This document shows positions 19,301 to 28,574 of a stretch of 64,000 bases of DNA, piece by piece. Within the stretch, counting starts at the first letter, position 1; each line of letters opens with the position of its first letter. The stretch comes from Kosakonia arachidis (GTDB lineage Bacteria > Pseudomonadota > Gammaproteobacteria > Enterobacterales > Enterobacteriaceae): the NCBI RefSeq assembly GCF_900116535.1, contig NZ_FPAU01000001.1:372001-436000 (forward strand), written 5' to 3'. Made by a program: the position numbers and the translations under genes. The notes beneath the pieces were generated by a model. That model worked only from the letters and a program-made list of their open reading frames with translations. It was not told the DNA's origin and made no database searches.

Positions 19301-20283
19301 GTCGTCCGGTGAACGCCGGTATGGAAACGCATGTGGCGCAGGCGTTTGCCGCGCTGTTGGGCTGCGAGGTGCAGGATGCACAGGCTGATTTCTTTGCGCT
19401 TGGCGGCCATTCACTGTTGGCGATGCGTTTGGCGGCGCAACTCAGTCGCGAGCAGCAAAGGCCGGTAACGGCGGGGCAGATTATGGTCGCTTCTACGGTG
19501 GAAAAACTGGCCGCGCTGCTGGAGCAGAGCCTGACGGCGGAGCAGACGCAGCGCTACGGTATGGAAACGCTGCTACCGCTGCGTGAAAGCGATGGCCCGA
19601 CGCTGTTCTGCTTCCATCCAGCTTCCGGTTTTGCCTGGCAGTTCAGCGTGCTGGCGCGTTACCTTGCACCGCGCTGGTCGATAACCGGGATCCAATCGCC
19701 GCGACCTTTCGGGCCGCTACAGCAGGCGGCGACGCTGGATGAGGCCTGTGAGCAGCATCTTGCCACGCTACTGGCACAGCAGCCGCACGGGCCTTATCAC
19801 CTTTTCGGTTACTCGCTTGGCGGCACGCTGGCGCAGGGCATTGCCGCGCGTTTGCGGGTGCGGGGTGAAGAGGTGGCCTTTCTTGGCCTGCTCGATACCT
19901 GGCCGCCGGAGACGCAAAACTGGGCGGAGAAAGAGGCCAACGGGCTGGATCCGCAAGTGCTGGCAGAGATTGAGCGTGAGCGGCAGGCCTTCCTTGCCGC
20001 CCGGCAGGGGCAAGGTCCCGGTGAGCTGTTTTCGACTATCGAGGACAACTACGCTGATGCGGTGCGTTTGTTGACCACCGCGCGCAGCCTGCCGTTTGAC
20101 GGTAAGGCGACGCTGTTTGTTGCCGAGCGCACGTTGCCCGCAGGAACCGATCCGCACAACGCCTGGGCGCCGTGGGTACGGGAACTGGCGGTGTATCGCC
20201 AGGATTGCGCCCATGTTGATATTATTTCGCCGCAGGCGTTTGAGCGTATCGGGCCGGTGTTAAGAGAGATATTGGGGGAATAA
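16396..20283 (+). CDS. entF: EntF, enterobactin synthase serine-activating NRPS module
   Basis: 1295 residues from the ATG at 16396, close to the 1293 of E. coli; the frame is open further upstream but through ybdZ. Domains in order: condensation (HHLLVDG at 137-143), adenylation specific for L-serine (FTSGSTGRPKGV near 600, YRTGD and the KIRGQRIELGEIE loop), peptidyl carrier (DFFALGGHSLL, arm attached to Ser 1006) and thioesterase (FGYSLGG, nucleophile Ser 1140). EntF links serine to 2,3-dihydroxybenzoate from EntB and cyclises three units into enterobactin. YbdZ upstream and EntD, which modifies it, are both encoded here. Confidence 0.97.
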   Translation: MTQRLPLVAAQPGIWMAEKLSSLPNVWSVAHYVELKGDIDAALLAQAIVTGMAQADTLHMCFVEDNGDVWQWVDESQPFTLPAITDLRTHRDAHAAALNIMRADLTQNLRIESGKPRVCHQLLRVGEQRWYWYQRYHHLLVDGFSFLAITRQIATIYSAWRRGDETPSSPFTPFSEVVEEYQRYRDSDGWQRDAAFWAKQRSELPPPASLSPMPLPGRAATTDILRLNVALNADNVRRLTRALPHSQPAELGLALVALWLGRLCGRMDYAAGFIFMRRMGSAALTATGPVLNVLPLGIHIDAAQTLAELAAQLATSLKVMRRHQRYDAEQIVRDAGHVAGDEPLFGPVFNVKMFDYLLDVDGICGITHTLATGPVNDLEIALLPDDEDGLAVEVLANRGRYDEATLRGHVARLGHLLAQFAENPARRCGDADLLAPHEAQQLANINDTGMRLPTTTLSNLVAMQAAKTPHAPALRDACWHFSYREMREQVVALAQRLRQLGVKPGDSVAVALPRSVFLTLALHGIVEAGAAWLPLDTGYPDERLRMMLEDAQPKLLITAEDQRSRFSDIPGLAHFCYQQPLATQGSDALNLAHPEQTAYIIFTSGSTGRPKGVMVGQTAIVNRLLWMQEQYPLNAQDVVAQKTPCSFDVSVWEFWWPFIAGASLVMAEPEAHRDPQALQAFFAEYGVTTTHFVPSMLAAFVASLTSQSTQQGCRSLKQVFCSGEALSAELCREWQHLTGVPLHNLYGPTEAAVDVSWYPAHGEALAQVRGNSVPIGFPVWNTGLRILDAMMRPVPPGVAGDLYLTGVQLAQGYLGRPDLTASRFIADPFAPGERMYRTGDVARWLENGAVEYLGRSDDQLKIRGQRIELGEIERAMQSLADVALAVAHACVFNQAVSSGGDARQLVGYVVSSSGLPLDTAALLDQLRGQLPPHMVPVRLLQLSALPLSANGKRDRKALPLPERAAVSRGRPVNAGMETHVAQAFAALLGCEVQDAQADFFALGGHSLLAMRLAAQLSREQQRPVTAGQIMVASTVEKLAALLEQSLTAEQTQRYGMETLLPLRESDGPTLFCFHPASGFAWQFSVLARYLAPRWSITGIQSPRPFGPLQQAATLDEACEQHLATLLAQQPHGPYHLFGYSLGGTLAQGIAARLRVRGEEVAFLGLLDTWPPETQNWAEKEANGLDPQVLAEIERERQAFLAARQGQGPGELFSTIEDNYADAVRLLTTARSLPFDGKATLFVAERTLPAGTDPHNAWAPWVRELAVYRQDCAHVDIISPQAFERIGPVLREILGE

Positions 20284-20294
20284 TTTTGTCTGTT

Positions 20295-20320
20295 GCCCGG
20301 TGGCGTAGCCGCCATCCGGT
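20295..20320. repeat. REP-like element after entF
   Basis: GCCCGGTGGCGTAGCCGCCATCCGGT has the imperfect inverted-repeat structure and core (GGCGTAGCCGCCATCCGG-like) of enterobacterial REP sequences. Related elements recur at several gene ends in this window. Confidence 0.7.
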
Positions 20321-20332
20321 GTTTGTGGAACG

Positions 20333-20384
20333 GTTCCGTTCACTGTGAGTTTTCTGAAACTCTTGAATACCAGATGAACGGAAC
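20333..20384. repeat. Hairpin between the convergent entF and fepC genes
   Basis: A perfect 10-base inverted repeat: GTTCCGTTCA at 20333-20342 and TGAACGGAAC at 20375-20384, with a 32-base loop. The same arms open the long dispersed repeats at 8986 and 40850, but here the GC-rich body is absent. It could act as a two-way terminator or be a solo end of the element. Confidence 0.7.
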
Positions 20385-20407
20385 AATACTTCTGGAGTGA
20401 CATATCC

Positions 20408-21214
20408 TTAGGGGAAAATTCCGCTGCGTCCCAGTGGTACCACCAGCGGTGTATATGCCACCGGATCGTCAATGATCATGCAGCGCAGGCCGTAGACCGT
20501 TTCTATCAGCTCGGCGGTAACGATCTCTTTTGGCGCGCCCTGCGCGACAATTTTGCCATCGCGCAGCGCAATCAGATGCGTGGCGTAGCGGCAGGCTTGA
20601 TTCAAATCATGCAGCACCGCCGCCAGCGTATAACCCTGCTTGCGGTTCAGCTCGCTTAATAGCTCCAGCAGATCGATCTGGTAGCTGATATCAAGCCAGG
20701 TTGTAGGTTCGTCGAGCAGCATGATGGCCGTCTCCTGCGCCAGCACCATCGCAATCCATGCCCGCTGCCGCTGGCCGCCGGAGAGCGTATCGACACTCTG
20801 GCTGGCCAGCGAATCGACGCCGGTGGCTTTCATCGCCCGCGCCACAGCGTCTTCATCCTCTTTACGCCAGCGGGTGAATAGGGGCTGATGCGGATAGCGC
20901 CCGCGTGCAACCAGTTCCTGCACGGTGATATCATCCGGCGTGGTGGCGTTTTGTGCCAGCAGCCCGACGCGACGCGCCACTTCTTTGCTGGCGAAGCGCT
21001 GGATCTGCTCGCCATCAAGATAAACATGCCCCTGCACGGGTGTCATCAGCCGGCTCAGCGTTCGCAGCAGCGTTGATTTACCGCAGCCGTTGGGGCCGAT
21101 AATGGCGGTGAAATGGCCGTCGGGAATGGCAACGTTTAGCTGCTCAGCAATGATTTTTTTGCCATAACCCAGCATTAAATCTGCGCCGTGCAAACGGGAA
21201 GATAAATCGGTCAT
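20408..21214 (-). CDS. fepC: FepC, ferric enterobactin ABC importer ATPase
   Basis: 268 residues from the ATG at 21214, which overlaps the fepG stop (ATGA); the longer frame to 21379 lies inside fepG. Walker A IGPNGCGKST, signature LSGGQRQRAWIAMVLAQ, Walker B IMLLDEPTTWLD and H-loop AVLHDLNQ identify the FecE/BtuD-type ATPase. It powers FepD-FepG for ferric enterobactin uptake across the inner membrane. In E. coli fepE lies between entF and fepC; here only about 120 bases with repeats remain. Confidence 0.96.
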   Translation of the reverse strand: MTDLSSRLHGADLMLGYGKKIIAEQLNVAIPDGHFTAIIGPNGCGKSTLLRTLSRLMTPVQGHVYLDGEQIQRFASKEVARRVGLLAQNATTPDDITVQELVARGRYPHQPLFTRWRKEDEDAVARAMKATGVDSLASQSVDTLSGGQRQRAWIAMVLAQETAIMLLDEPTTWLDISYQIDLLELLSELNRKQGYTLAAVLHDLNQACRYATHLIALRDGKIVAQGAPKEIVTAELIETVYGLRCMIIDDPVAYTPLVVPLGRSGIFP

Positions 21215-22203
21215 TTCTTGCGGGACTCCTGAATTAACAAGGCGATAAGGTAGATACCGCCAAGACTGACGGTGACCACGCCCACCGGCAACTGATAAGG
21301 CGTAAACCCTTGCCGGGCGATAAAATCCGCCAGCAATAGCAGCAGCGCGCCGCACAGAGCCGACTGTGTTAAACCCCAACGGGTGGTGGCGCTGATGCGC
21401 CGGGCGATATGCGGTGCTACCAGCGCGATAAATGAAATCGGCCCCGCCAGCGCGGTAGCTGCCGCCGTCAACGCCACCGCGACCAGCATTAACATCAAGC
21501 GCGAACGCTCGGTGCTGACGCCGAGCGCGCAGGCGCTGTCGTCACCCATCTCCAGCAATCGCATCCGGCGGGTGAGCAGGGCGGCGCACACAAACATCAG
21601 CATAATGATTGGCGCAGAAGGCAGCGTCTTCGCCCAGGTCATACCGTTCAACGAGCCCGCATTCCACAGCCCGGCGGTGACGGCGGTTTCCAGCGACGCC
21701 CGCAATAGCAGCCAGGTATTGAACGCCACTAGCATCGCACGCACACCAATGCCGACAATAATCAGGCGGAAGGTGTCAATGCCATTGCGCCAGGCCAGCA
21801 GCCAGACCACCAGCGAGGTGAGCATACCGCCCGCCATCGCCGCCAGCGCAATGGCGGTTAAATGCTGACCAAACAGCACCATCGCCACCAGCACGCCGCT
21901 CCACGCACCGGTGTTAAAACCCATCACATCCGGGCTACCTAACGGGTTGCGCATCAGCGATTGAAAAATCGCGCCGCTGACGCCGAGCGCGGCGCCAACC
22001 AGCAGCGCCAACAGGACGCGTGGTAAACGCCACTCCGTCACCATACGTTGAAGCGCGTGTGGCGCATCGCCAGTTAATGCCTGTATCACCTCGGTCAATG
22101 CCAGCGTCACTGCGCCGCTGCGCAGGCTCCAGACCGCCATCAGTACGGTACAAAACACCATCAGCAAGCAACTGATGACTAAACGACGGGAGGGGGAAAT
22201 CAC
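21211..22203 (-). CDS. fepG: FepG, ferric enterobactin importer permease
   Basis: 330 residues if started at the GTG at 22203, exactly the E. coli length; this GTG overlaps the fepD stop (GTGA), so translation is coupled. A FecCD-family permease with many hydrophobic helices; recognisable segments are EWRLPRVLLALLVGAALGVSGAIFQ and GPISFIALVAPHIARR, the latter being the ATPase-contacting loop (landmarks given). Pairs with FepD. Confidence 0.95.
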   Translation of the reverse strand: MISPSRRLVISCLLMVFCTVLMAVWSLRSGAVTLALTEVIQALTGDAPHALQRMVTEWRLPRVLLALLVGAALGVSGAIFQSLMRNPLGSPDVMGFNTGAWSGVLVAMVLFGQHLTAIALAAMAGGMLTSLVVWLLAWRNGIDTFRLIIVGIGVRAMLVAFNTWLLLRASLETAVTAGLWNAGSLNGMTWAKTLPSAPIIMLMFVCAALLTRRMRLLEMGDDSACALGVSTERSRLMLMLVAVALTAAATALAGPISFIALVAPHIARRISATTRWGLTQSALCGALLLLLADFIARQGFTPYQLPVGVVTVSLGGIYLIALLIQESRKK

Positions 22204-23204
22204 AGGCCACCCCCGCGTGCGCGGCGCACCAGAACAATCAGTACCGGCGCACCGAGAAAGGCGCTGACCACCGATACGCGCAGCTCTCCGGGCACAATCA
22301 GACGGCCAATAATATCGGCGAACAACAACAATGCTGGTGTCGCAAGCAATGTGATCGGCAGCGACCAGCGGTGATCTGCGCCCACCAGCCAGCGCGCCAT
22401 GTGCGGCATCATCAGGCCGATAAAGGCAATCGGGCCGACCACCGCCGTCGCGCTGCCACACAACACCGTAATGGTGACTAACCCGAGTAATTGCGTGCGC
22501 ATCACCCTGCTGCCAAGTGCCGTGGCGGTATCGCTGCCGAGGCTCAAACTGTTGAGCGAGCGGCTCAGCACCAGCGCGATCGCCGCCGCCAGTAGCACCG
22601 GAATTATCACTATTTTCAACGTTTGCAGGGTGCGGATATCCAGCGATCCGGCCTGCCAGAATCGTAACTGGTCATAGACGTCGGCATTCAGCAGCGCAAT
22701 CCCGCTGGAGAGCCCTTCCAGCACAGCGCCAAGCGCCACCCCCGCCAGCGTCAAACGCACCGGACTGAGTTGCCCGCCGCCCTGGCTGCCGGTAAAGGCC
22801 ACCAACAGCGACGCGGACAGTGCGCCGCAAAACGCCAGCAGTAATTGTTCCACCGGAGATGAAATCCCGAGCAGTGCCGCGCCGAGCACAATGGCGAAAC
22901 TGGCACCGGAGTTAACGCCAAGTAAACCGGGATCGGCCAGTGGATTACGGGTGAGGGTTTGCATCAACGCACCGGCAAGCCCCAGCGCGCCACCGGCCAG
23001 CAGACCTGCCAGCGTGCGTGGCAGGCGCGCATCACGAATTACGGTGCAGTCTGCGCTCTGGCAGGCACCAAAGAGCGCGTCGAACACCACGGTGGCAGGC
23101 ATCGGCCTGGCACCAATAAACAGGCTGAGTGTGGCGGCGACAATAAGCAGTATCAATAGTCCGGCGAGTGCAAAGGGGCGCGCCGGAAAAGCAGAACACG
23201 ACAT
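22200..23204 (-). CDS. fepD: FepD, ferric enterobactin importer permease
   Basis: 334 residues from the ATG at 23204, the same length as in E. coli. An FecCD-family permease with about nine or ten membrane helices; DARLPRTLAGLLAGGALGLAGALMQ and GPIAFIGLMMPHMARW are typical. First gene of fepD-fepG-fepC, divergent from entS. A strong Fur box lies 18 bases upstream. The longer frame to 23291 would cross that operator and is rejected. Confidence 0.95.
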   Translation of the reverse strand: MSCSAFPARPFALAGLLILLIVAATLSLFIGARPMPATVVFDALFGACQSADCTVIRDARLPRTLAGLLAGGALGLAGALMQTLTRNPLADPGLLGVNSGASFAIVLGAALLGISSPVEQLLLAFCGALSASLLVAFTGSQGGGQLSPVRLTLAGVALGAVLEGLSSGIALLNADVYDQLRFWQAGSLDIRTLQTLKIVIIPVLLAAAIALVLSRSLNSLSLGSDTATALGSRVMRTQLLGLVTITVLCGSATAVVGPIAFIGLMMPHMARWLVGADHRWSLPITLLATPALLLFADIIGRLIVPGELRVSVVSAFLGAPVLIVLVRRARGGGL

Positions 23205-23221
23205 AAGAACGTCCAAAACAT

Positions 23222-23240
23222 GATAATGATAGTAATTATC
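23222..23240. promoter_or_regulatory. Fur box between fepD and entS
   Basis: GATAATGATAGTAATTATC matches the 19-base Fur consensus GATAATGATAATCATTATC at 17 positions. It lies between the divergent fepD and entS genes and should repress both in iron-replete cells. Confidence 0.85.
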
Positions 23241-23317
23241 GTTATCGATCTCGTTTTGGTATGTTAACATGCGAAACCAGCATATGGACATAAAAAGTAC
23301 GTATTTAAGGTGCTGTG

Positions 23318-24553
23318 ATGAAACAACAATCCTGGCTGTTGAACCTTAGCCTGCTGCGCACGCATCCGGCTTTTCGTGCGGTGTTTCTGGCGCGTTTTAT
23401 CTCGATTTTATCGCTGGGCCTGCTTGGCGTAGCGGTGCCGGTGCAGATTCAGACCATGACCCACTCCAGCTGGCAGGTGGGGTTATCGGTCACGCTGACG
23501 GGTTCGGCAATGTTTGTTGGCCTGATGTTTGGCGGCGTACTGGCGGATCGCTATGAACGTAAGAAACTGATTTTACTGGCGCGCTCCACCTGCGGCGTTG
23601 GGTTTATCGGACTGTGTCTGAACGCACAACTGGCGGAGCCTTCGCTGGCGGCGATCTACTTGCTTGGTTTGTGGGACGGTTTTTTCGGCGCACTTGGCGT
23701 GACAGCGCTGCTGGCGGCAACGCCTGCGCTGGTTGGGCGGGAAAATCTGATGCACGCGGGTGCGATCACCATGCTGACGGTACGTCTGGGCTCGGTGATT
23801 TCACCGATGTGCGGCGGTCTGCTGCTGGCCTCGGGCGGTGTGGTGTGGAACTACGGCCTGGCGGCGGCGGGGACGTTTATCACCCTGTTGCCATTACTCA
23901 GCCTGCCTGCGCTGCCACCACCACCACAGCCGCGCGAGCATCCGCTGAAATCGCTGCTGACAGCACTGCAATTTTTATTTCGTAACCCGTTGATTGGCGG
24001 GATTGCGCTGCTCGGCGGGCTGTTAACCATGGCCAGTGCGGTGCGCGTGCTTTATCCGGCGCTGGCGATGAGCTGGAACATGTCGGCGGCGGAAATCGGT
24101 CTGCTGTATGCCGCATTACCTTTTGGTGCGGCGATCGGGGCGTTGACCAGCGGCAAGCTGGCGCACAGCGAGTGGCCTGGCGTGATTATGCTGATGACCA
24201 ACGTCGGCGCTTTTGTCGCGGTAGGGCTGTTCAGCCTGATGCCAGTGTGGGCGCTCGGTGTGCTGCTACTGGCGTTAGGCGGCTGGCTAACTGCCGTGAG
24301 TTCACTGTTGCAATACACTCTGCTGCAAACCCAGACGCCAGAAGCGATGCTCGGGCGCATCAACGGCCTGTGGACCGCGCAGAACGTGACGGGCGATGCG
24401 ATTGGCGCGGCGTTGCTGGGGGCGATGGGATCGATAATGACGCCCGCCTCATCGGCGAGTATAGGTGGGCTGGTACTGGCGGCGATCGGTTTAGTGTTGG
24501 TGGTGATGCTCGGCGAGCTGCGCCGTTTTCGTCAAACGCAGTCTGCCGCATAG
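23318..24553 (+). CDS. entS: EntS, enterobactin exporter (MFS)
   Basis: 411 residues from the ATG at 23318; a GTG one codon upstream is also in frame. Twelve hydrophobic segments and the MFS motif [12 protein letters not shown] between helices 2 and 3. Conserved E. coli EntS landmarks are present, for example [20 protein letters not shown] and [20 protein letters not shown]. It moves enterobactin across the inner membrane for release. Divergent from fepD, convergent with fepB. Confidence 0.95.
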   Translation: MKQQSWLLNLSLLRTHPAFRAVFLARFISILSLGLLGVAVPVQIQTMTHSSWQVGLSVTLTGSAMFVGLMFGGVLADRYERKKLILLARSTCGVGFIGLCLNAQLAEPSLAAIYLLGLWDGFFGALGVTALLAATPALVGRENLMHAGAITMLTVRLGSVISPMCGGLLLASGGVVWNYGLAAAGTFITLLPLLSLPALPPPPQPREHPLKSLLTALQFLFRNPLIGGIALLGGLLTMASAVRVLYPALAMSWNMSAAEIGLLYAALPFGAAIGALTSGKLAHSEWPGVIMLMTNVGAFVAVGLFSLMPVWALGVLLLALGGWLTAVSSLLQYTLLQTQTPEAMLGRINGLWTAQNVTGDAIGAALLGAMGSIMTPASSASIGGLVLAAIGLVLVVMLGELRRFRQTQSAA

Positions 24554-24604
24554 AAAGCCTACAGCTGGATGGCGCTACCGCGTACTGGCCGACAAGGTGT
24601 GTAC

Positions 24605-24624
24605 ACGGCGTAGCCGCCATCCGA
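24605..24624. repeat. REP-like element between entS and fepB
   Basis: CGGCGTAGCCGCCATCCGAC, a REP-type core between convergent genes entS and fepB. Confidence 0.6.
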
Positions 24625-24632
24625 CAAACAGG

Positions 24633-25592
24633 TTAACCAAACAGCGCCGCGAAACGCTGCAACACGCGGGTGGCGCTGTAGTAGTCCAGACGGAAGGTTT
24701 CTGCACCGAGGGCGTAAACGCGTTTGTTCTGTACCGCAGGCAGATGTGCCAGCAGTGGATTCGCGCTCAGCGCATCGGCATCTTTTTGATCGCTGGCGAA
24801 TAAGAACAGCGCTTCACCGTTCAGCCCGGAGGCAAGGTTTTCTCCGCCCAGTTGCACAATATCGTGGCGTTTACCCTGGCTCTGGCTGGTTTGCAGCATA
24901 GCTGGTAACGGCGCAAGGACGAAGCCCAGTTGCTGCATCAATTGGCCCTGCGCGGAGTCGCGGGTCCACAGGTTGGCGCTGTGCGCAGCGGGGGTATAGA
25001 CCAGCGCAGTAACCGGCTGCGGTGGTAGTTTCATCCGCGCTTTGACGTCGGCCAGTTGCTGGTTGAATTCGCTGATGCGCACAGCGGCCTGTTTTTCCTG
25101 ACCGGTGATTTCACCCAGTTGGGTGAGCAGCGACTGCCAGCTTTTATCGTCGTAATTGATGACCAGCGTCGGCGCGATGGTGGAAAGCTGATCGTACAGG
25201 GCAAGGGCAGAATCGCCGCCGGTGGCGCTGATGAGGATCAAATCCGGCATCTGCGCGGCAACGGCCTCCGCATTCGGTTCACCAATGTAAAGACGCGCGA
25301 CGTTGCGTCGTTTCGCCACGTCTCCCCACTGGTGCAAAAAGCCCTGCGCGTCGGCAAAACGATTATTCGGCGTGGTCGCACCACTGGCAATCACTGGTGC
25401 GTCAATCGCCAGCAACGATCCGGTAAGGGTGACGCTGGTTGACACAATGCGCAGCGGCTTACTGTCGATCTGATGCGTACCGTGGCTGTCGGTGACCTGG
25501 CGAGGCCAGTCAGCGGCGGTCGCTGAGGTTAATCCTGAAACAAAAATACCCAGAAGCACTAAGGATTTACGGAACAAAAAAGAAAATCTCAC
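24633..25592 (-). CDS. fepB: FepB, periplasmic ferric enterobactin-binding protein
   Basis: 319 residues from a GTG at 25592, with AGGA seven to ten bases upstream. ATG codons further upstream (25637, 25631) fall within the Fur-box sequence, and the GTG aligns with the E. coli start (residues [15 protein letters not shown] against MRLAPLYRNALLLTG). A signal peptide ends near [10 protein letters not shown]. Strong conservation with E. coli: [19 protein letters not shown] and [11 protein letters not shown]. The protein hands ferric enterobactin from FepA to FepDG. Divergent from entC. Confidence 0.94.
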   Translation of the reverse strand: MRFSFLFRKSLVLLGIFVSGLTSATAADWPRQVTDSHGTHQIDSKPLRIVSTSVTLTGSLLAIDAPVIASGATTPNNRFADAQGFLHQWGDVAKRRNVARLYIGEPNAEAVAAQMPDLILISATGGDSALALYDQLSTIAPTLVINYDDKSWQSLLTQLGEITGQEKQAAVRISEFNQQLADVKARMKLPPQPVTALVYTPAAHSANLWTRDSAQGQLMQQLGFVLAPLPAMLQTSQSQGKRHDIVQLGGENLASGLNGEALFLFASDQKDADALSANPLLAHLPAVQNKRVYALGAETFRLDYYSATRVLQRFAALFG

Positions 25593-25622
25593 GGATTGCG
25601 TCCTGTTTTCGTTGAGGTTAAT

Positions 25623-25641
25623 GATTCTCATTTTCATTATT
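25623..25641. promoter_or_regulatory. Fur box upstream of fepB
   Basis: GATTCTCATTTTCATTATT matches the Fur consensus at 13 of 19 positions and lies 31-49 bases before the fepB GTG start, a typical operator position. Confidence 0.65.
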
Positions 25642-25731
25642 ATATGAAGGGGATGCAAGCACTAGCGGTGCAGAAGAAGAATCTGCTGTTGACAGCGCAG
25701 GGAATAACTTTTTATCTTATTGCAACAAAAC

Positions 25732-25750
25732 ACAAATGATAATCATTATT
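25732..25750. promoter_or_regulatory. Fur box upstream of entC
   Basis: ACAAATGATAATCATTATT matches the Fur consensus at 15 of 19 positions, about 30 bases before the entC start. Together with the site near fepB it makes the divergent fepB-entC region iron-regulated. Confidence 0.8.
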
Positions 25751-25780
25751 AATATCAATTACGATTGTTGGGAGGATGAT

Positions 25781-26956
25781 ATGGATATGTCCCTGGCTGA
25801 GGATATCCAGCAGTCTGCGAAGACTCTGGCCGCAGATCAGTTTTTGTTTATGTCGCCGTACCGTAGTTTTATAACCTCCGGGTACGTTACCCGTTTCTCT
25901 GAACCCGCCGTTGATGGTGATTCTCCAGATAGCGCTTTCCAGACCAAACTGGTGCAAGCCTTTGCCGATGCGAAAGCGCAGGGTGTTGTCCGGCCGGTGA
26001 TGGTTGGCGCGATCCCGTTCGATACCACGCAACCTTCTGCGCTGTTCATTCCGGCGTCATGGCAAACCTTCTCTCGCCCGGCGCGCCTGCGTTCTTCCCG
26101 TTGTTTCAGCGCCAGCAACATGCCGAATATTATCGAGCAACGCGAAATTCCGCAGCAAGAAACCTTCATGCAGATGGTGGCGCGCGCGGCGCAAAAGACT
26201 GCCACACCGGAAGTGGACAAAGTGGTGCTCTCGCGCCTGATAGATATTGCGGCCGACAGCTGCATTGACAGTGGCGTATTGCTGGAGCGACTGATTGCCC
26301 AGAACCCGGCCAGTTTCAACTTCCACGTTCCGTTGCCGGATGGCGGCGCGCTACTTGGCGCCAGCCCGGAGCTGCTGCTGCGCAAAGAGGGCGACCATTT
26401 CAGTTCATTGCCGTTGGCCGGTTCAGCCCGTCGCCAGCCAGCTGACATGCTGGATCGCGAAGCGGGCAACACGTTGCTGGCCTCGGAAAAAGACCGTCAT
26501 GAGCACGATCTGGTGACGCAGGCGATGAAAACAGTGCTGCAACCGCGCAGCCGCTCTCTGACCTTACCGGATTCACCGCAACTGGTGGCCACGCCGACGT
26601 TGTGGCATCTGGCGACGCCAATTGAAGGCACAGCGCTGGCGGGGGAAAACGCCCTGACGCTCGCCTGCTTACTGCACCCGACGCCTGCGCTGAGCGGTTT
26701 TCCGCATCAGGTGGCGAAAAAGCTGATTGCCGAGCTGGAACCGTTCAACCGTGAACTGTTCGGCGGCATTGTCGGCTGGTGCGATGACGAAGGAAATGGC
26801 GAGTGGGTAGTGACCATCCGCTGCGCCCGCATTCATGAAAATCACGTCCGGTTATTTGCCGGTGCCGGTATTGTGCCCGCTTCCTCACCGCTGGCGGAGT
26901 GGCGCGAAACCGGGGTGAAACTGACCACCATGCTGAACGCATTTGGTCTGCACTGA
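25781..26956 (+). CDS. entC: EntC, isochorismate synthase
   Basis: 391 residues from the ATG at 25781, the E. coli length, with GGAGG six bases upstream. EntC converts chorismate to isochorismate, the first committed step to 2,3-dihydroxybenzoate. Family landmarks: [43 protein letters not shown] and FGGIVGWCD, with the magnesium-binding glutamates in [11 protein letters not shown] and the C-terminal IVPASSP. First gene of entCEBA-entH. Confidence 0.97.
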   Translation: MDMSLAEDIQQSAKTLAADQFLFMSPYRSFITSGYVTRFSEPAVDGDSPDSAFQTKLVQAFADAKAQGVVRPVMVGAIPFDTTQPSALFIPASWQTFSRPARLRSSRCFSASNMPNIIEQREIPQQETFMQMVARAAQKTATPEVDKVVLSRLIDIAADSCIDSGVLLERLIAQNPASFNFHVPLPDGGALLGASPELLLRKEGDHFSSLPLAGSARRQPADMLDREAGNTLLASEKDRHEHDLVTQAMKTVLQPRSRSLTLPDSPQLVATPTLWHLATPIEGTALAGENALTLACLLHPTPALSGFPHQVAKKLIAELEPFNRELFGGIVGWCDDEGNGEWVVTIRCARIHENHVRLFAGAGIVPASSPLAEWRETGVKLTTMLNAFGLH

Positions 26957-26965
26957 GGAGCGAAG

Positions 26966-28564
26966 ATGACTATTCCTTTTACCCGCTGGCCAGAAGCGTT
27001 CGCCTGCCGTTACCGTGAAAAAGGGTACTGGCAGGATCTGCCACTGACTGACATTTTGACCCGCCATGCGCACAGCGATGCGACAGCGGTTATTGACGGC
27101 GAGCGCCCGTTGAGCTACCGCCAACTGCATCAGGCTTCCAATAACCTGGCGTGCAGCTTACAGGCGCAGGGGATCGCACGCGGCCAGACCGCGCTGGTGC
27201 ACCTGGGTAATGTGGCGGAGTTCTATATCACGCTGTTTGCCCTGCTGAAACTCGGCGTTGCACCGGTGAACGCGCTGTTCAGCCATCAGCGCAGCGAACT
27301 GACGGCTTATGCCGCACAGCTCAAACCGGCACTGTTGATTGCCGATCGCGATCATGCGCTGTTTGCCGACGACGCGTTTATTCGCACGCTGGATTCGGTT
27401 CGCGTCGTACTTCTGCGTGGCGAACAGGGCGAGCACGCTCTGGAGGCGGCGATTGCCCGCCCGGCGGATAACTTCGTCGCCACGCCGACCCCGGCCGGGG
27501 AAGTCGCCTTTTTCCAACTTTCCGGCGGCAGTACCGGTATGCCGAAGCTTATTCCACGCACCCACAACGATTATTACTACAGCATTGCGCGCAGCAACGA
27601 GATCTGCGGTTTCACCGCGCAAACCCGCTATCTATGCGCGCTGCCCGCAGCGCACAACTACCCGATGAGTTCTCCCGGCGCGTTGGGCGTCTTCCTTGCG
27701 CAAGGTTGCGTGGTGCTGGCCGCCGATCCGAGCGCCACGCTCTGCTTTCCACTGATTGAAAAACATCAGATCACCGTGACTGCGCTGGTGCCACCTGCGG
27801 TGAGCCTGTGGTTGCAGGCAATTGCCGAAGGGGCCAGCAATGCGCAACTGGCATCGCTCAAACTGTTGCAGGTTGGCGGCGCGCGTCTGTCAGCAACGCT
27901 GGCGGCGCGTATTCCGGCAGAGATCGGTTGCCAGTTGCAGCAAGTATTTGGCATGGCTGAAGGACTGGTGAACTACACCCGGCTGGACGATTCCTTTGAT
28001 CGCATTATCCATACGCAGGGTCGCCCGATGTGTCCGGATGATGAAGTATGGGTGGCGGATGAACATGGCAACCGGCTGCCGCCAGACCATGTCGGTCGCC
28101 TGATGACGCGCGGTCCGTACACCTTCCGCGGTTATTTCAATAGCCCCGAGCACAACGCCAGCGCCTTCGATGTGGATGGCTTTTACTGCTCCGGCGATCT
28201 GATTTCGATTGATGGGCAGGGCTATATCACCGTGCAGGGACGGGAAAAAGATCAGATCAACCGCGGCGGCGAGAAGATCGCTGCCGAGGAGATAGAAAAC
28301 CTGCTGCTGCGACACGAATCGGTTATCCATGCCGCGCTGGTGAGCCTGGAAGATAGCCTGCTGGGGGAAAAAAGCTGCGCGTGCCTGGTGGTGAAAGCGC
28401 CGCTGCGTGCCGTTGCGGTGCGTCGTTTTCTGCGTGAGCAGGGCATCGCGGAATTTAAACTACCGGATCGCGTGGAGTGCCTGGAGACACTGCCGCTGAC
28501 GCCGGTCGGCAAGGTTGATAAGAAACAGTTACGCCAGTGGCTGGCTGAGCGCACCACCGCGTAA
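26966..28564 (+). CDS. entE: EntE, 2,3-dihydroxybenzoate-AMP ligase
   Basis: 532 residues. An adenylate-forming enzyme that activates 2,3-dihydroxybenzoate with ATP and loads it on the aryl carrier domain of EntB. Visible cores: [19 protein letters not shown], the [12 protein letters not shown] active-site region, [26 protein letters not shown] and a C-terminal lysine in [12 protein letters not shown]. Nine bases after entC with ribosome-binding site GAGGAG. Confidence 0.97.
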   Translation: MTIPFTRWPEAFACRYREKGYWQDLPLTDILTRHAHSDATAVIDGERPLSYRQLHQASNNLACSLQAQGIARGQTALVHLGNVAEFYITLFALLKLGVAPVNALFSHQRSELTAYAAQLKPALLIADRDHALFADDAFIRTLDSVRVVLLRGEQGEHALEAAIARPADNFVATPTPAGEVAFFQLSGGSTGMPKLIPRTHNDYYYSIARSNEICGFTAQTRYLCALPAAHNYPMSSPGALGVFLAQGCVVLAADPSATLCFPLIEKHQITVTALVPPAVSLWLQAIAEGASNAQLASLKLLQVGGARLSATLAARIPAEIGCQLQQVFGMAEGLVNYTRLDDSFDRIIHTQGRPMCPDDEVWVADEHGNRLPPDHVGRLMTRGPYTFRGYFNSPEHNASAFDVDGFYCSGDLISIDGQGYITVQGREKDQINRGGEKIAAEEIENLLLRHESVIHAALVSLEDSLLGEKSCACLVVKAPLRAVAVRRFLREQGIAEFKLPDRVECLETLPLTPVGKVDKKQLRQWLAERTTA

Positions 28565-28574
28565 AGGAGAGAAG

